In this document: piece after piece, positions 6,943 to 16,198 of the stretch
Position numbering within the stretch: position 1 is the first letter of the stretch
Layout: every line of letters starts with the position of its first letter
NCBI GenBank assembly: GCA_965248685.1
Contig: CBDFKC010000003.1
Span: 2,542,001 to 2,606,000 of the forward strand
DNA from: VYFG01 sp965248685
Lineage (GTDB): Bacteria > Pseudomonadota > Gammaproteobacteria > Arenicellales > Poriferihabitantaceae
DNA length: 64,000 nucleotides
Direction: 5' to 3'
Made by a program: the position numbers and the translations under genes
The notes under the pieces: generated by a model
The model's input: the letters and a program-made list of their open reading frames with translations, nothing else
Told to the model about the DNA's origin: nothing
The model's database searches: none

Positions 6943-9372
6943 ATGGTTGAGAAAAAGATAAAAAATAATGCCCGGGTGGTGGTGATAGGGGGCGGTATCG
7001 CCGGTAGTTCTGTGTTGTATCACTTAACCCGGAAAGGCTGGAATGATGTAGTTCTGGTGGAGCGGGACGAGTTGACGTCAGGATCGACTTGGCATGCCGC
7101 TGCTCAGGTAACCCAGTTTGGTGCAAATCAAACCATGATTGGACTCAAACGCCACAGTATTGATTTATACCGAGAGCTCGCCGCGGACCCCGATTTCCCG
7201 ATTAACTATCACATCACCGGTGGCATGCGACTGGCCCATACCCAGGATCAGGTAGATACCTACAAACATTTTGTGGGAATGGCCGGGGGCATGGGGGTTG
7301 AGATGGAGTTTATCGATGCCGCGGAGGTTGGTAAACGGCATCCTTTGATCGATGCCACTGGACTGCTTGGAGCCTGGTGGGATCCATTGGATGGCGATAT
7401 CGATCCGGCCCAGTTGGTGTTTGCCCTGGCGCGCCAGGCCCGCAAGGCGGGAGCCGAAGTTTATCGCTTCAATCCTGTTGAGAACATCACCAGAAAGAGT
7501 AACGGAGAATTTGTGGTGCATTGCCTGAAGGGAGATATAACTTGCGAAATAGTCGTCAATGCAACGGGCTATCGGGTTAACGAAGTTGGACAGATGTTAG
7601 GGGTGGTCCATCCGGTGACATCGATGGAGCATATGTATTTTCTGACCGAACCCATACCAGATATCGAGCAGCTCGACTACCGGGTGCCGATTATCCGGGA
7701 TCCAGGAGATGACTTTTACAGTCGACAGGAAAAAAACGGACTATTGGTGGGGGTCTATGAACAGGGTTGCAAAACCTTTGGTATGGAAGGAATAGATCCC
7801 AATTTTACTAAATCACTATGTCCGTCAGATCTTGATCGCTGCCTCGACAATATGGAAGGTATTTTCAAACGGTTGCCGTGTCTCACCGAAACCGGTATCC
7901 ATACCATTATTAACGGGCCAATTACCTACACCATCGACGGTGCTCCGTTGGTTGGGCCGATACCGGGGATTCCCAATGCCTATGCCTGCCTGGGTTTACG
8001 CGCGGGGATCGGGGAAGGAGGCGGACACGGAAATTTGCTGGCCCAGATGATCGTGCATGGCGAATGCGAATGGGATGCCTGGTTTCTCGATCCTCGCCGC
8101 TTTACCCAATACGCGACCACTGAACATACCTGCCTGAAAGCGGTTGAGGATTACCAGAACGAATTTCACTATCACATGCCCCATGAGTACCGACCGGCGG
8201 CCCGCCTTGCACGCACTACGCCGCTGTATGCGGCACTCGATCAATATGACTGCGCCTGGGGTGTGGTCAATGGGTGGGAACGGGCATTGTTTTTTAAGCC
8301 CACTCCTGACTTCGTCGACCAGCATAGCTTTCGCTTCACGCCGACCCGGGAAGTTGTTGCGAAAGAAGTAACTGCTCTGGTTAATGGCGTTGGGATGATG
8401 GAGGTTTCCGGATTTAATCGCTATCAGATAAAGGGTCCCGGCGCAGGTGAATTTCTCGATCATATGATTAGCGGGGCATTACCGAAAACCGATGGCAAGG
8501 TTAATCTTTGCTATTTGTTGACGGAAAAAGGGAATGTGTTAACTGAGGCAACCATCACTCGGTTGGGACAAGATCACTATTGGTATGGCTCAGCGGCGAC
8601 CGCCGAATGGCATGATCGAGACTGGTTGCAAAAATATATGCCAGCTTCAGTGTGTTTGACCGAAATGGCGTCGAGTCATACGATTTTGGTTATTGCAGGG
8701 CCAAGGTCTCGGGAGTTGCTGCAGTCGGTCTCTCTTCGAGGTGACTGGTCCAACCAGGAATTTCCACCCATGCGAGCCCGTTGGCAGCATATTGGATATA
8801 CCAAAGTACTGGCAATGCGAGTGAGCTTTTCCGGCGAGTTGGCCTATGAACTGCATATTGCCAATGAACACTTGTATCTGATTTGGAAAACCCTGATGGA
8901 GGCGGGAACGGCATTTGATCTAATCCAATTTGGTTTATACGCCACCGAATCGATGCGAGTTGAAAAAGGTTATCTTCATTGGAAATCCGATCTAACTTAT
9001 GAGCAGAATCCCATGGAGTCGGGTCTCGATCGATTTATTAAACTGGATAAGCCTGATTTTGTTGGCAAACAGGGTTTGTTAGCGCAGTTGGCCCGGGGGC
9101 CGCGAAAGCAACTGGTGTCGATGAAGGTGAATTGTGAGATCGCCTCTGCCCATAGTGGCGACCCGATTTATCAAGCGGGACAGCAAGTGGGCTCGGTTAC
9201 TTCGGCAGGGTATGGCCATCGAATCGAAAAGAATATTGCTATTGGATTTATTTCTCCTGAGGCTGCGGTTACCGACAATAACCTTGATATCGGAATCCTT
9301 GGTCAGCGTTACCCTGCCAAGGTTATCGACCCCTGCCAATACGACCCCGAAAACCTTCGGGTTCGCGCATAG
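6943..9372 (+). CDS. FAD-dependent dimethylglycine/sarcosine dehydrogenase-like protein (DAO + GcvT)
   Basis: 809 aa. The N-terminal DAO domain has the dinucleotide-binding motif VVVIGGGIAGSSVLYHL (about 12-28) and SGSTWHAA with H51, at the position of the histidine that covalently holds FAD in dimethylglycine dehydrogenase. The C-terminal half (about 430-800) is a GcvT / aminomethyltransferase fold with FSGELAYELHI and ESMRVEKGYLHWKSDLT. The family oxidatively demethylates N-methylglycines and passes formaldehyde to tetrahydrofolate. It is the first gene of an operon with the MttB-like gene 15 bp downstream, divergent from LysR. Closely related family members act on other N-methyl amines, so the substrate is a best guess. 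Confidence 0.88.
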   Translation: MVEKKIKNNARVVVIGGGIAGSSVLYHLTRKGWNDVVLVERDELTSGSTWHAAAQVTQFGANQTMIGLKRHSIDLYRELAADPDFPINYHITGGMRLAHTQDQVDTYKHFVGMAGGMGVEMEFIDAAEVGKRHPLIDATGLLGAWWDPLDGDIDPAQLVFALARQARKAGAEVYRFNPVENITRKSNGEFVVHCLKGDITCEIVVNATGYRVNEVGQMLGVVHPVTSMEHMYFLTEPIPDIEQLDYRVPIIRDPGDDFYSRQEKNGLLVGVYEQGCKTFGMEGIDPNFTKSLCPSDLDRCLDNMEGIFKRLPCLTETGIHTIINGPITYTIDGAPLVGPIPGIPNAYACLGLRAGIGEGGGHGNLLAQMIVHGECEWDAWFLDPRRFTQYATTEHTCLKAVEDYQNEFHYHMPHEYRPAARLARTTPLYAALDQYDCAWGVVNGWERALFFKPTPDFVDQHSFRFTPTREVVAKEVTALVNGVGMMEVSGFNRYQIKGPGAGEFLDHMISGALPKTDGKVNLCYLLTEKGNVLTEATITRLGQDHYWYGSAATAEWHDRDWLQKYMPASVCLTEMASSHTILVIAGPRSRELLQSVSLRGDWSNQEFPPMRARWQHIGYTKVLAMRVSFSGELAYELHIANEHLYLIWKTLMEAGTAFDLIQFGLYATESMRVEKGYLHWKSDLTYEQNPMESGLDRFIKLDKPDFVGKQGLLAQLARGPRKQLVSMKVNCEIASAHSGDPIYQAGQQVGSVTSAGYGHRIEKNIAIGFISPEAAVTDNNLDIGILGQRYPAKVIDPCQYDPENLRVRA

Positions 9373-9387
9373 AATTTTGAGGGCCTG

Positions 9388-10917
9388 ATGGAATCACGTA
9401 AACGAACCCGCCGTGGAAACAAAACCAGTCGCGAAGCGATGCACGCCATGCGCGCCAAGCCCCCTGCCATTGACCCCTGTCCACCGGGCCAGATCGGCGG
9501 CCAGTATCGACCGTTAACCGAGGCCGATTGTAATGCCATATTCGATACCGCCTGCAGAATACTCGAAGAAATCGGTATGGGGCAGTCTCCTCAGGTGCTG
9601 ACCGAGTGCGCAGTTAATGCAGGAGCTTTTGTTAATGCAGGACGACTGTGCTTTCCACGCGCTATGGTAGAAGATATTGTTAATGGGGCCTGTCAGTCCT
9701 TTATGCTTTACGGGCGGGATCCCAAATACGATATCGAGGTGGGAAAAGATAAGGTCTATTTTGGAACTGGTGGCGCCGCGGTTCGAACCCTGGATCTGGA
9801 CACAGCAACCTATCGACCGTCAACACTAAAGGATTTATACGACTTCACCCGATTTGCCGATCAATTAAAAAATGTTGCCTGGTTTACCCGATGCTGTGTG
9901 GCAACAGATGTGCCGGATAATTTTGATCTGGACATCAATACCGCCTACGCATTGTTAAAAGGGACAACCAAACCCGTAGGAACCAGCTTCTTTGTTGCCG
10001 AGCATCTTGATCCGATTATCGATATGTTCGATATGGCTCTAGGTGGTGAAGGAAAGTTTCGCGAGCGACCGTTTTGTAAAGCCCATATCAGTCCCGTGAT
10101 TTCTCCACTACGTTATGGTGAAGACGCCGTTGAAGTGATATTGGCCGCGATGCGGCGGGGCGTGCCGCTGAATAATATTATCGCCGCTCAATCCGGTGCT
10201 ACTTCACCTGCGACTATCGCCGGGATGCTGGCCTCGACCCTGGCCGAAACCCTGGCGGCGTTGGTTATGGTCAATGTTTTTGAGCGCGGTTATCCGATGA
10301 TTTTTTCCAATTGGCCGTTTGTCATTGATTTGCGCACCGGTTCGTTCGCTGGCAGCGGAGGAGAAATTACGCTACTGAATGCCGCTTCGGCACAAATGTC
10401 GAACTGGCTCGGTCTACCGTCCGGGGTCGCCAGTTCCATGGGGGATGCCAAGGCTGTGGACGCCCAGATGGGCCTGGAGAAAGGGTTGTCAGCGCTGGCA
10501 ACTGGTCTTGCCGGAGGCAATATGATTTACGAATCCTCCGGCATGATGGCAAGTCTTCTGGGAGCGTCGTTTGAGGCATTCCTGATCGATGACGAAATGC
10601 TGTCTCACGTTTACCGGATACTCCGCGGAGTGGAAGTCAGTGAAGAAACCCTGGGATTTGAAGCGATCCGGCAGGCCGTTTTTGGCGACGGCCATTTTCT
10701 TGGGGCGCCCCATACCATGGAGGCCATGGAGCGCGATCACTATTATCCCAAACTATCTGATCGCAGCGAGCCGAGGACCTGGGAGCAGGAGGGTAAACAG
10801 GCAATATGGGACCGGGCGAATGCCCGTGCACGGGAAATTCTGGACAGTTATCATCCGGAGTACATTGACCCTGTCGCGGACCTGAAAATTCGCGATAAAT
10901 TTAAAATCCTACTTTAA
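9388..10917 (+). CDS. Trimethylamine methyltransferase (MttB) family protein, full length
   Basis: 509 aa, the normal length of the MttB superfamily. The start is supported by a GAGGG a few bases upstream. The N-terminus is basic (MESRKRTRRGNKTSRE), then YRPLTEADCNAIFDTACRILEEIGM, a typical family opening. There is no in-frame TAG, so it is a non-pyrrolysine homologue like the glycine-betaine enzyme MtgB. It lies 15 bp after the DMGDH-like gene and is surely co-transcribed, suggesting a linked demethylation step. No corrinoid protein or corrinoid-reactivating gene is nearby, so how the methyl group is carried is open. The last 9 bp overlap the 3' end of the convergent MBL gene. Confidence 0.88.
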   Translation: MESRKRTRRGNKTSREAMHAMRAKPPAIDPCPPGQIGGQYRPLTEADCNAIFDTACRILEEIGMGQSPQVLTECAVNAGAFVNAGRLCFPRAMVEDIVNGACQSFMLYGRDPKYDIEVGKDKVYFGTGGAAVRTLDLDTATYRPSTLKDLYDFTRFADQLKNVAWFTRCCVATDVPDNFDLDINTAYALLKGTTKPVGTSFFVAEHLDPIIDMFDMALGGEGKFRERPFCKAHISPVISPLRYGEDAVEVILAAMRRGVPLNNIIAAQSGATSPATIAGMLASTLAETLAALVMVNVFERGYPMIFSNWPFVIDLRTGSFAGSGGEITLLNAASAQMSNWLGLPSGVASSMGDAKAVDAQMGLEKGLSALATGLAGGNMIYESSGMMASLLGASFEAFLIDDEMLSHVYRILRGVEVSEETLGFEAIRQAVFGDGHFLGAPHTMEAMERDHYYPKLSDRSEPRTWEQEGKQAIWDRANARAREILDSYHPEYIDPVADLKIRDKFKILL

Positions 10918-11688
10918 CATCTGGCTCGAAACCCAGTCAGCGGGATTGCCGAGGGCATGGTTGCCCGCTAGGTAACTATCGATTATTTGGTCCAATCGCA
11001 CCTTGTCAAAGGAGTCGTAGTGACCACCATGGATCACCTCAATCGGCAGTTCCTTCAAGCGTTTTAGACTCTCTCTGTAATGTGCCTTGTCGGAATGGTA
11101 AGTAGAATCAAATAAATGACCATCGTAAACCGTGTCCCCCGAAAATAGCGTCCTGGATTTTTCTTCGTACAGGGCGATGGATCCGGGAGAATGTCCCGGC
11201 AGATGTAATACGCTGAAATGCCGGTTTCCAATATCGACTACATCTCCTTCATCCAGGAAACCAGTCAAAGGAGCGGGATGTACCTGGTAGTCGTGGTAAT
11301 CAAACTTGTCGTGGGGCAGGGCGGAAAAAGTCTCCGCCCGCACAAATGGTTCCCAGTCCCCTGAATTATGCTGATCCGGTGCAGCATGAATATGTTGCTC
11401 GATCTTGTGACCCAGGCGCTGGTCAAATTCATGGGCGCCACCAATATGGTCAAAGTGGGCGTGGCTGGAGATACAGATAACGGGCTTTTCGGTGAGGGCG
11501 CTGATTTCCTTTTTTAAAGGTCTGAGCCCCATTCCAGAATCAATCAGCAGATCATGGCTGCGGCCCCGTATGTGCCAGATATTACAACGCAGCCAATTCG
11601 CCACGTAAATCTCCCGGATCAGGCTGATGTCATCGGAAACGGAAATTACCTCGTACCAGTCAGGAGGGATGTTGTTCATAGGTCGCAA
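10909..11688 (-). CDS. MBL-fold metallo-hydrolase
   Basis: 259 aa; a start at the second ATG (11679) is equally possible. The metal-binding motif is SSHAHFDHIGG with H76, H78, D80 and H81. LPGHSPGSIALY, FSGDTVYDG and VIHGGHYDSF provide the later ligands. This is the general metallo-beta-lactamase hydrolase fold (glyoxalase II, lactonase and similar). The substrate is unknown. It converges with the MttB-like gene, overlapping it by 9 bp, so it may be physically but not transcriptionally linked. Confidence 0.88.
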   Translation of the reverse strand: MRPMNNIPPDWYEVISVSDDISLIREIYVANWLRCNIWHIRGRSHDLLIDSGMGLRPLKKEISALTEKPVICISSHAHFDHIGGAHEFDQRLGHKIEQHIHAAPDQHNSGDWEPFVRAETFSALPHDKFDYHDYQVHPAPLTGFLDEGDVVDIGNRHFSVLHLPGHSPGSIALYEEKSRTLFSGDTVYDGHLFDSTYHSDKAHYRESLKRLKELPIEVIHGGHYDSFDKVRLDQIIDSYLAGNHALGNPADWVSSQMLK

Positions 11689-11878
11689 AAATTCAGGATT
11701 TGGCGGAAATTCAGGGTGGATTTGATCACCAGGAAAAAACGGTAATATTCACGCAGGAATGCCTTTTTACATGTGATATATTAATCATTCGGGTTTCGAC
11801 AGAGCAGTTGATTCTGACCATAATCGGTGGTCTTCCCGACGTTCTGTCGCAAACAAAAAAACGGTTTATTGAGGACAA

Positions 11879-13426
11879 TTGTACCCTTTTAATATCCAGA
11901 TGATTATGCAGATTAAACGACTGGGATATCTCGTTATCGGGCTGATACTGTGTTTTCCTATTATGGCGAACGCACGGACGGCGCTGGTCATTGGCAATAG
12001 CGACTACGAAACTGCACCCCTGACAAATCCCGTCAATGATGCGACCGATATTGCGAACAAGTTGCGAGGGCTTGATTTCGATGTCACGATTTTAACCAAT
12101 GCTTCGCGTCGGGAGATGCGCAGAGCGGTACGGGACTATAGCGCAGCACTAAGAGAAACTGGTGGCGTCGGATTGTTCTACTATGCCGGCCACGGTATGC
12201 AGATTAAAGGGGTTAATTATCTGGTGCCGACGGATGCCCAGATGCGCGATGAATTTGAAATTCCAGACGAAACAGTGTCAGCAAATTCTGTCTTACGGGC
12301 GCTGGAAGATGCTGGAAATGACTTAAATATTGTCGTGTTGGATGCCTGTCGGGACAATCCATTTGCAAAAAGTTACCGCAGTACCGCCGAAAGCGGTTTG
12401 GCTCGAATGGACGCACCCGGGGGTTCCATCATCGCCTATGCCACAGCCCCGGGCGACGTCGCGTTTGACGGCACGGGCAGAAATGGCGTCTATACCAAAC
12501 ATCTGCTGGATAACATGGACAAGCCAGGAATGCCCATCGAACAAATGTTCAAGAAGGTTCGTATTGGTGTCATTGGTGAGAGCGCGGGTCAGCAAACACC
12601 CTGGGAGGAATCATCATTACGAGCCGATTTCTATTTCTCTCCAGCTAAAGTCTATGAGGTTGTTATTCCCAATGATTCCGAAAACAATGAGGCCCCGACT
12701 TCGGTTCCGGTAACCCCTGAGCCCGAACAAATTGTCATTGTGCCGGATACAAATGGCACGCTTGAAGAGCCAGGGTCCACAGCTGATCCGGTTGTCAGCA
12801 GTAACCAGCAGCAAGCCGAACTATTGCTGGGAAAGGCAGCAAGAGCGCTGGACGATTACCGTCTTACTACACCGAAAGGCGACAACGCGCTGTTTTATTA
12901 TCGCGAAGTGCTAAAGGTTGACCCGGTAAACGTCCAGGCCAACGATGGATTGCAGATGATAACCATGCGCTATATATCCCTTGCGGAAAGGGAAATCGGT
13001 TATAAAAACCCGAATAAGGCCCAGACCTTTATCAATCGAGGGCTAAGTATTCAACCGGAAAATTATCAGTTACAGGAGCTCCAGGAAACCACCGATCAGT
13101 TAAAAGTTGAACAGGCGTCGATTGCGGTTGAACCTGAGCCTGAGCCAGAATCTGTATTGCCCGCTGCCAAACCCATAGAACCGGCGGAACAGGAAGTGCT
13201 GTTTTCTGAGCAGGAGCCAGAACCGGAGCCAGCTAAGGTTGCCGAGGTCGAGCAACCCGAGCCCAAAAATAAAACGATGAAGGATGATATAAGGGAAGAT
13301 GTGGATGAATTTAAGAAGTCTATCTCTAACCTTGGTAAGTCGATCAAGACAGGACTATTTGGTGGACTGTTAAAAGGTAAACTTTCCAAGTCCAAAAACA
13401 AGAAGAAGAACCGCGCGAACGATTGA
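11879..13426 (+). CDS. Secreted caspase-like (peptidase C14 family) protein with proline/glutamate-rich tail
   Basis: 515 aa from a TTG preceded by GAGG; ATG at 11900 or 11906 are alternatives that keep the signal peptide (LGYLVIGLILCFPIMANA). The mature N-terminus RTALVIGNSDYETAPLTNPVNDA begins a caspase/metacaspase p20 domain. The catalytic pair is H105 (YYAGHG) and C157 (LDACRDNPF). A region of about 280-400 looks helical and TPR-like. Then comes a repetitive PEPEPE-type stretch (about 420-460) and a lysine-rich C-terminus (KSKNKKKNR). It is probably a periplasmic or envelope protease or scaffold; the target is unknown. It stands alone between the MBL gene and a flavodoxin-like gene. Confidence 0.87.
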   Translation: MYPFNIQMIMQIKRLGYLVIGLILCFPIMANARTALVIGNSDYETAPLTNPVNDATDIANKLRGLDFDVTILTNASRREMRRAVRDYSAALRETGGVGLFYYAGHGMQIKGVNYLVPTDAQMRDEFEIPDETVSANSVLRALEDAGNDLNIVVLDACRDNPFAKSYRSTAESGLARMDAPGGSIIAYATAPGDVAFDGTGRNGVYTKHLLDNMDKPGMPIEQMFKKVRIGVIGESAGQQTPWEESSLRADFYFSPAKVYEVVIPNDSENNEAPTSVPVTPEPEQIVIVPDTNGTLEEPGSTADPVVSSNQQQAELLLGKAARALDDYRLTTPKGDNALFYYREVLKVDPVNVQANDGLQMITMRYISLAEREIGYKNPNKAQTFINRGLSIQPENYQLQELQETTDQLKVEQASIAVEPEPEPESVLPAAKPIEPAEQEVLFSEQEPEPEPAKVAEVEQPEPKNKTMKDDIREDVDEFKKSISNLGKSIKTGLFGGLLKGKLSKSKNKKKNRAND

Positions 13427-13507
13427 CGTCTGCTTCAGCGAGCGTGTGCTGTTATGCATGTTTGGATGCCGGGACTAAACTTTTCGTGATGCTTAGTTAG
13501 CAACGAT

Positions 13508-13969
13508 ATGCCAAATCTGCTTATCGTATCCAACTGCCCATCTACCAATACTCTTGCATTGCAACAGGCCGTGGTACGGGGTGCCAGTCAGGTGGAATTC
13601 GAATCAGTGGTTCTGCGGGTGAAGTCGGCGCTCGAAGCGACTCCTGAAGATGTTCAGTGGGCCAATGGAGTCATTATCGGGACAACGGAAAATTTCGGAT
13701 ATATGAGTGGTCTTATTAAAGATTTTTTTGAACGGATATATTATCCCTGTTTGGAGCTGACCGAAGCAATGCCATATGCCCTGTATGTCAAAGGGGGACT
13801 GGATGGACAGGGTGCGAAGTCAAGTATCGAAAAGATTATTACCGGCCTTCGCTGGAAACCGATCCAGGATGCACTGGTCATGCGGGGAGAATTTAGGCCG
13901 GAATTTGTTTCCCAATGTGAGGAACTCGGTGCGCTAATGGCGGCGGGGCTTGATGCCGGTATTTATTAG
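13508..13969 (+). CDS. Flavodoxin-fold / NAD(P)H-dependent FMN reductase-like protein
   Basis: 153 aa. It opens with LLIVSNCPSTNT, a phosphate-binding-loop-like segment for FMN, followed by VIIGTTENFGYMSGLIKDFFERIYYP, typical of flavodoxin-like quinone/FMN reductases (WrbA/YhdA class). It is probably a small cytoplasmic flavoprotein that moves electrons to quinones or azo-type acceptors. It converges on the LysR gene 11 bp downstream. The substrate is not inferable. Confidence 0.75.
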   Translation: MPNLLIVSNCPSTNTLALQQAVVRGASQVEFESVVLRVKSALEATPEDVQWANGVIIGTTENFGYMSGLIKDFFERIYYPCLELTEAMPYALYVKGGLDGQGAKSSIEKIITGLRWKPIQDALVMRGEFRPEFVSQCEELGALMAAGLDAGIY

Positions 13970-13980
13970 ACGTCCAGCTA

Positions 13981-14844
13981 TCACATTGACTCCACCATGT
14001 GTTCGGTAAAGGCGTGAACCCTGGCAGATCGGGCTAGATCAGGGTGAGTGACAATCCACAAAAAATTACTGATTCCCGGTTGGCCAGCAAACACCTGCTC
14101 AAGTTTCTCGGACTGGACTCCGAGATTGGCAGGTAACACTGCCAATCCCATATCAGACTCTGCGGCTATTCTGAGGGCGACGAATGAATCTGCTTTCAGG
14201 CAAATCAATTTTTCAGATATATTGGCTGATATCCATTCTCCTGGTGGTGACCGTAGCAGTGGATTCACCACGCCGAGCCATCGGTGGTCTTCGATTTTTG
14301 AAGAGGCGCGTTGTTTGAGGTAGGAGTGTCCCCCGAATATTCCAAAATTAATGATACCAAGTTTGGTCGCAACCAGATTTTCTGGAACCTGCATACCGGG
14401 TCGTATGGCAACATCTGCGTCACCCTGGGTGAGGCTCAATTGGTGATTCGACACCACCATTTCCAGGGTGATCTGAGGGTGTCGGTGTCGAAAGGATTCG
14501 AGATGGGGAGCCACGGTACCCATGAGAATGGCATCCGTGGTTGTAACGCGCAAATTTCCTTGTAGTTCGATGGTTTTGCCCAAAATTTGTCGCTGGAGAT
14601 CGTCGATGGTTTTCTCCACGTCAAGGGCGGCAGCTAACATTTTTTCAGCACCGGGTGCTAATTGGTATCCTGATCCTCTCCGATCAAACAACTGATATTC
14701 CAGTTTTTTCTCGAATTGGTTTATCCGGCGCAGTACCGTGGTCCGATTTACCCCTAAGGCCTGGGCAGCAGCACCGATGGAACCAGACTCGGCGACTTTT
14801 AAAATATATCTGAGATCATCCCAGTCGAATTGTTTATTGTGCAA
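13981..14844 (-). CDS. LysR-family transcriptional regulator
   Basis: 287 aa. The N-terminal winged HTH (GSIGAAAQALGVNRTTVLRRINQFEKKLEYQLFDRR) is followed by a LysR effector domain (LRVTTTDAILMGTVAPHLESF...). The HTH has an 'RTTVLRRI' form typical of a LysR branch that often regulates nearby redox genes. It is divergent from the cytochrome c gene at 14944, with a 6+6 bp dyad in between, so it probably controls that gene and itself. Confidence 0.88.
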   Translation of the reverse strand: MHNKQFDWDDLRYILKVAESGSIGAAAQALGVNRTTVLRRINQFEKKLEYQLFDRRGSGYQLAPGAEKMLAAALDVEKTIDDLQRQILGKTIELQGNLRVTTTDAILMGTVAPHLESFRHRHPQITLEMVVSNHQLSLTQGDADVAIRPGMQVPENLVATKLGIINFGIFGGHSYLKQRASSKIEDHRWLGVVNPLLRSPPGEWISANISEKLICLKADSFVALRIAAESDMGLAVLPANLGVQSEKLEQVFAGQPGISNFLWIVTHPDLARSARVHAFTEHMVESM

Positions 14845-14879
14845 AATTACCCGCCTCTTATGCAGAAATCAGTATATTG

Positions 14880-14893
14880 ATGTAATTTTACAT
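14880..14893. promoter_or_regulatory. Short inverted repeat between lysR and cytochrome c gene
   Basis: ATGTAA-TT-TTACAT fits the T-N11-A pattern of LysR boxes and lies in the 99-bp divergent spacer. It is short, in AT-rich DNA, and so only suggestive. Confidence 0.4.
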
Positions 14894-14943
14894 TATGTTA
14901 TCGTATTAAAACGTTAACTACTAATCTTGGATAGGGTCAAATC

Positions 14944-15429
14944 ATGAAATTACTGTTTAAAAATCTGTCGGTGGTCGCAATGTTTGCCGCCGCCGTATTT
15001 ACGGCTATACCAGTTTCATATGCCGCAGACGATGCCATTACAAAAGGGATCAAGAGTCGCCGTGCTGGAATGCAATTGTATAGCTTCTTCGCGGGTCACC
15101 TGTTTGCTATGGCAAAAGGCGAGATGGATTATGACGCAGAGTTGGCCCAGACCATGGCAGAAAACCTTGCAGCGGTGAATAATTTAAAAAATGGCCTGGC
15201 CTGGCTACCCGGTTCGGATAACAAGAAGCGCAAAGGCAAAACCCGTGCGTTACCGATAATCTGGGAAGAAGGTTCGGGCATTGGTGAGAAATCCAAAGCG
15301 ATGAAAGAAGCTTCCGCGGCGATGACCCAGGTCGCTGGGAATGGTCTGGATGCCTTAAAGGGAGAAATCGGAGCACTGGGCAAAGCCTGCAAGGGTTGCC
15401 ATGATGACTTTCGTGCTAAAGAGTTTTAA
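14944..15429 (+). CDS. Secreted c-type cytochrome (cytochrome c' family)
   Basis: 161 aa. A signal peptide (NLSVVAMFAAAVFTAIPVSYAA) is followed by a helical domain. A single haem-binding CKGCH sits almost at the C-terminus (C149, C152, H153), the arrangement seen in cytochrome c' and c-556. It acts as a periplasmic electron carrier or gas-binding haem protein. A strong terminator follows at 15455, then a cytochrome b561 gene, the usual partner of such cytochromes. Confidence 0.88.
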   Translation: MKLLFKNLSVVAMFAAAVFTAIPVSYAADDAITKGIKSRRAGMQLYSFFAGHLFAMAKGEMDYDAELAQTMAENLAAVNNLKNGLAWLPGSDNKKRKGKTRALPIIWEEGSGIGEKSKAMKEASAAMTQVAGNGLDALKGEIGALGKACKGCHDDFRAKEF

Positions 15430-15454
15430 AATTCTTCCAAGTTGACACTACACT

Positions 15455-15484
15455 AGCCAGCCCACCACCAGGGCTGGCTTTTTT
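15455..15484 (+). terminator. Rho-independent terminator after cytochrome c gene
   Basis: The stem AGCCAGCCC / GGGCTGGCT (9 bp, perfect) with a 7-nt loop is followed directly by a run of T. It lies 25 bp after the cytochrome c stop, so the downstream b561 gene probably needs its own promoter or read-through. Confidence 0.9.
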
Positions 15485-15551
15485 ATGGCCGGGATGTCCA
15501 TCATGTTGAATTTCAGTAATTCGGCATATGTAATAACTTTAATTTTGGGCA

Positions 15552-16160
15552 ATGCATCCAGATTATCAACTCGTAAAAATATGGGATCCGATGATTCGGA
15601 TCTGGCACTGGGCGCTGGTGGCTAGCGTTGTTAGTGGCTGGCTATTGGGCGAATTTAGAACCTTTAGTACGGTTCAATTTCACATGTATGCTGGATATAC
15701 CACCTGCTGCCTTTTGTTGTTTCGAATTTACTGGGGATTTGCTGGGCCCTCAGCGGTTCGGTTTAGTGCGCTGGCAGTTACCAGAGCAAGTATCCGGAAA
15801 TATCTAGACAACATGTTTGTCAGACAGCCAAGTGGTGTACCTGGGCACAATCCCATTGGCGCGCTGTCCGTGATCGCGATGCTACTGCTACTGGTTACGC
15901 AGGTTATTACTGGTTTGTTTTCTGAGGACGATGGATTGTTCTTTGAAGGACCGCTGGCATATAAAATCTCGGACGGGTTAGTGCTGAAAATGACGTCCTT
16001 ACACTCCTTCAATTCCAAAGTTATATTGTTTGTTGTGATAGTGCATGTCTGCGCTATATTGTTTTATCTGATTTGGAAAAAGGAAAACCTAATTCGCGCA
16101 ATGTTCACTGGCTGGAAGCTGGTTAAAAGACAACCAGTCAAAAAACCCTGGGCAAAATAA
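15552..16160 (+). CDS. Cytochrome b561-type di-haem membrane protein
   Basis: 202 aa, four hydrophobic helices. Likely haem-ligand histidines are in MIRIWHWAL, VQFHMYAGY, TSLHSFNSK and VIVHVCA. The family carries electrons between the quinone pool and periplasmic cytochromes; pairing with the upstream cytochrome c supports this. It converges on znuB. Confidence 0.88.
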   Translation: MHPDYQLVKIWDPMIRIWHWALVASVVSGWLLGEFRTFSTVQFHMYAGYTTCCLLLFRIYWGFAGPSAVRFSALAVTRASIRKYLDNMFVRQPSGVPGHNPIGALSVIAMLLLLVTQVITGLFSEDDGLFFEGPLAYKISDGLVLKMTSLHSFNSKVILFVVIVHVCAILFYLIWKKENLIRAMFTGWKLVKRQPVKKPWAK

Positions 16161-16198
16161 CCTGCTAGGGTTCGGGTTCAGATTTGCCAGTAAGTTGG

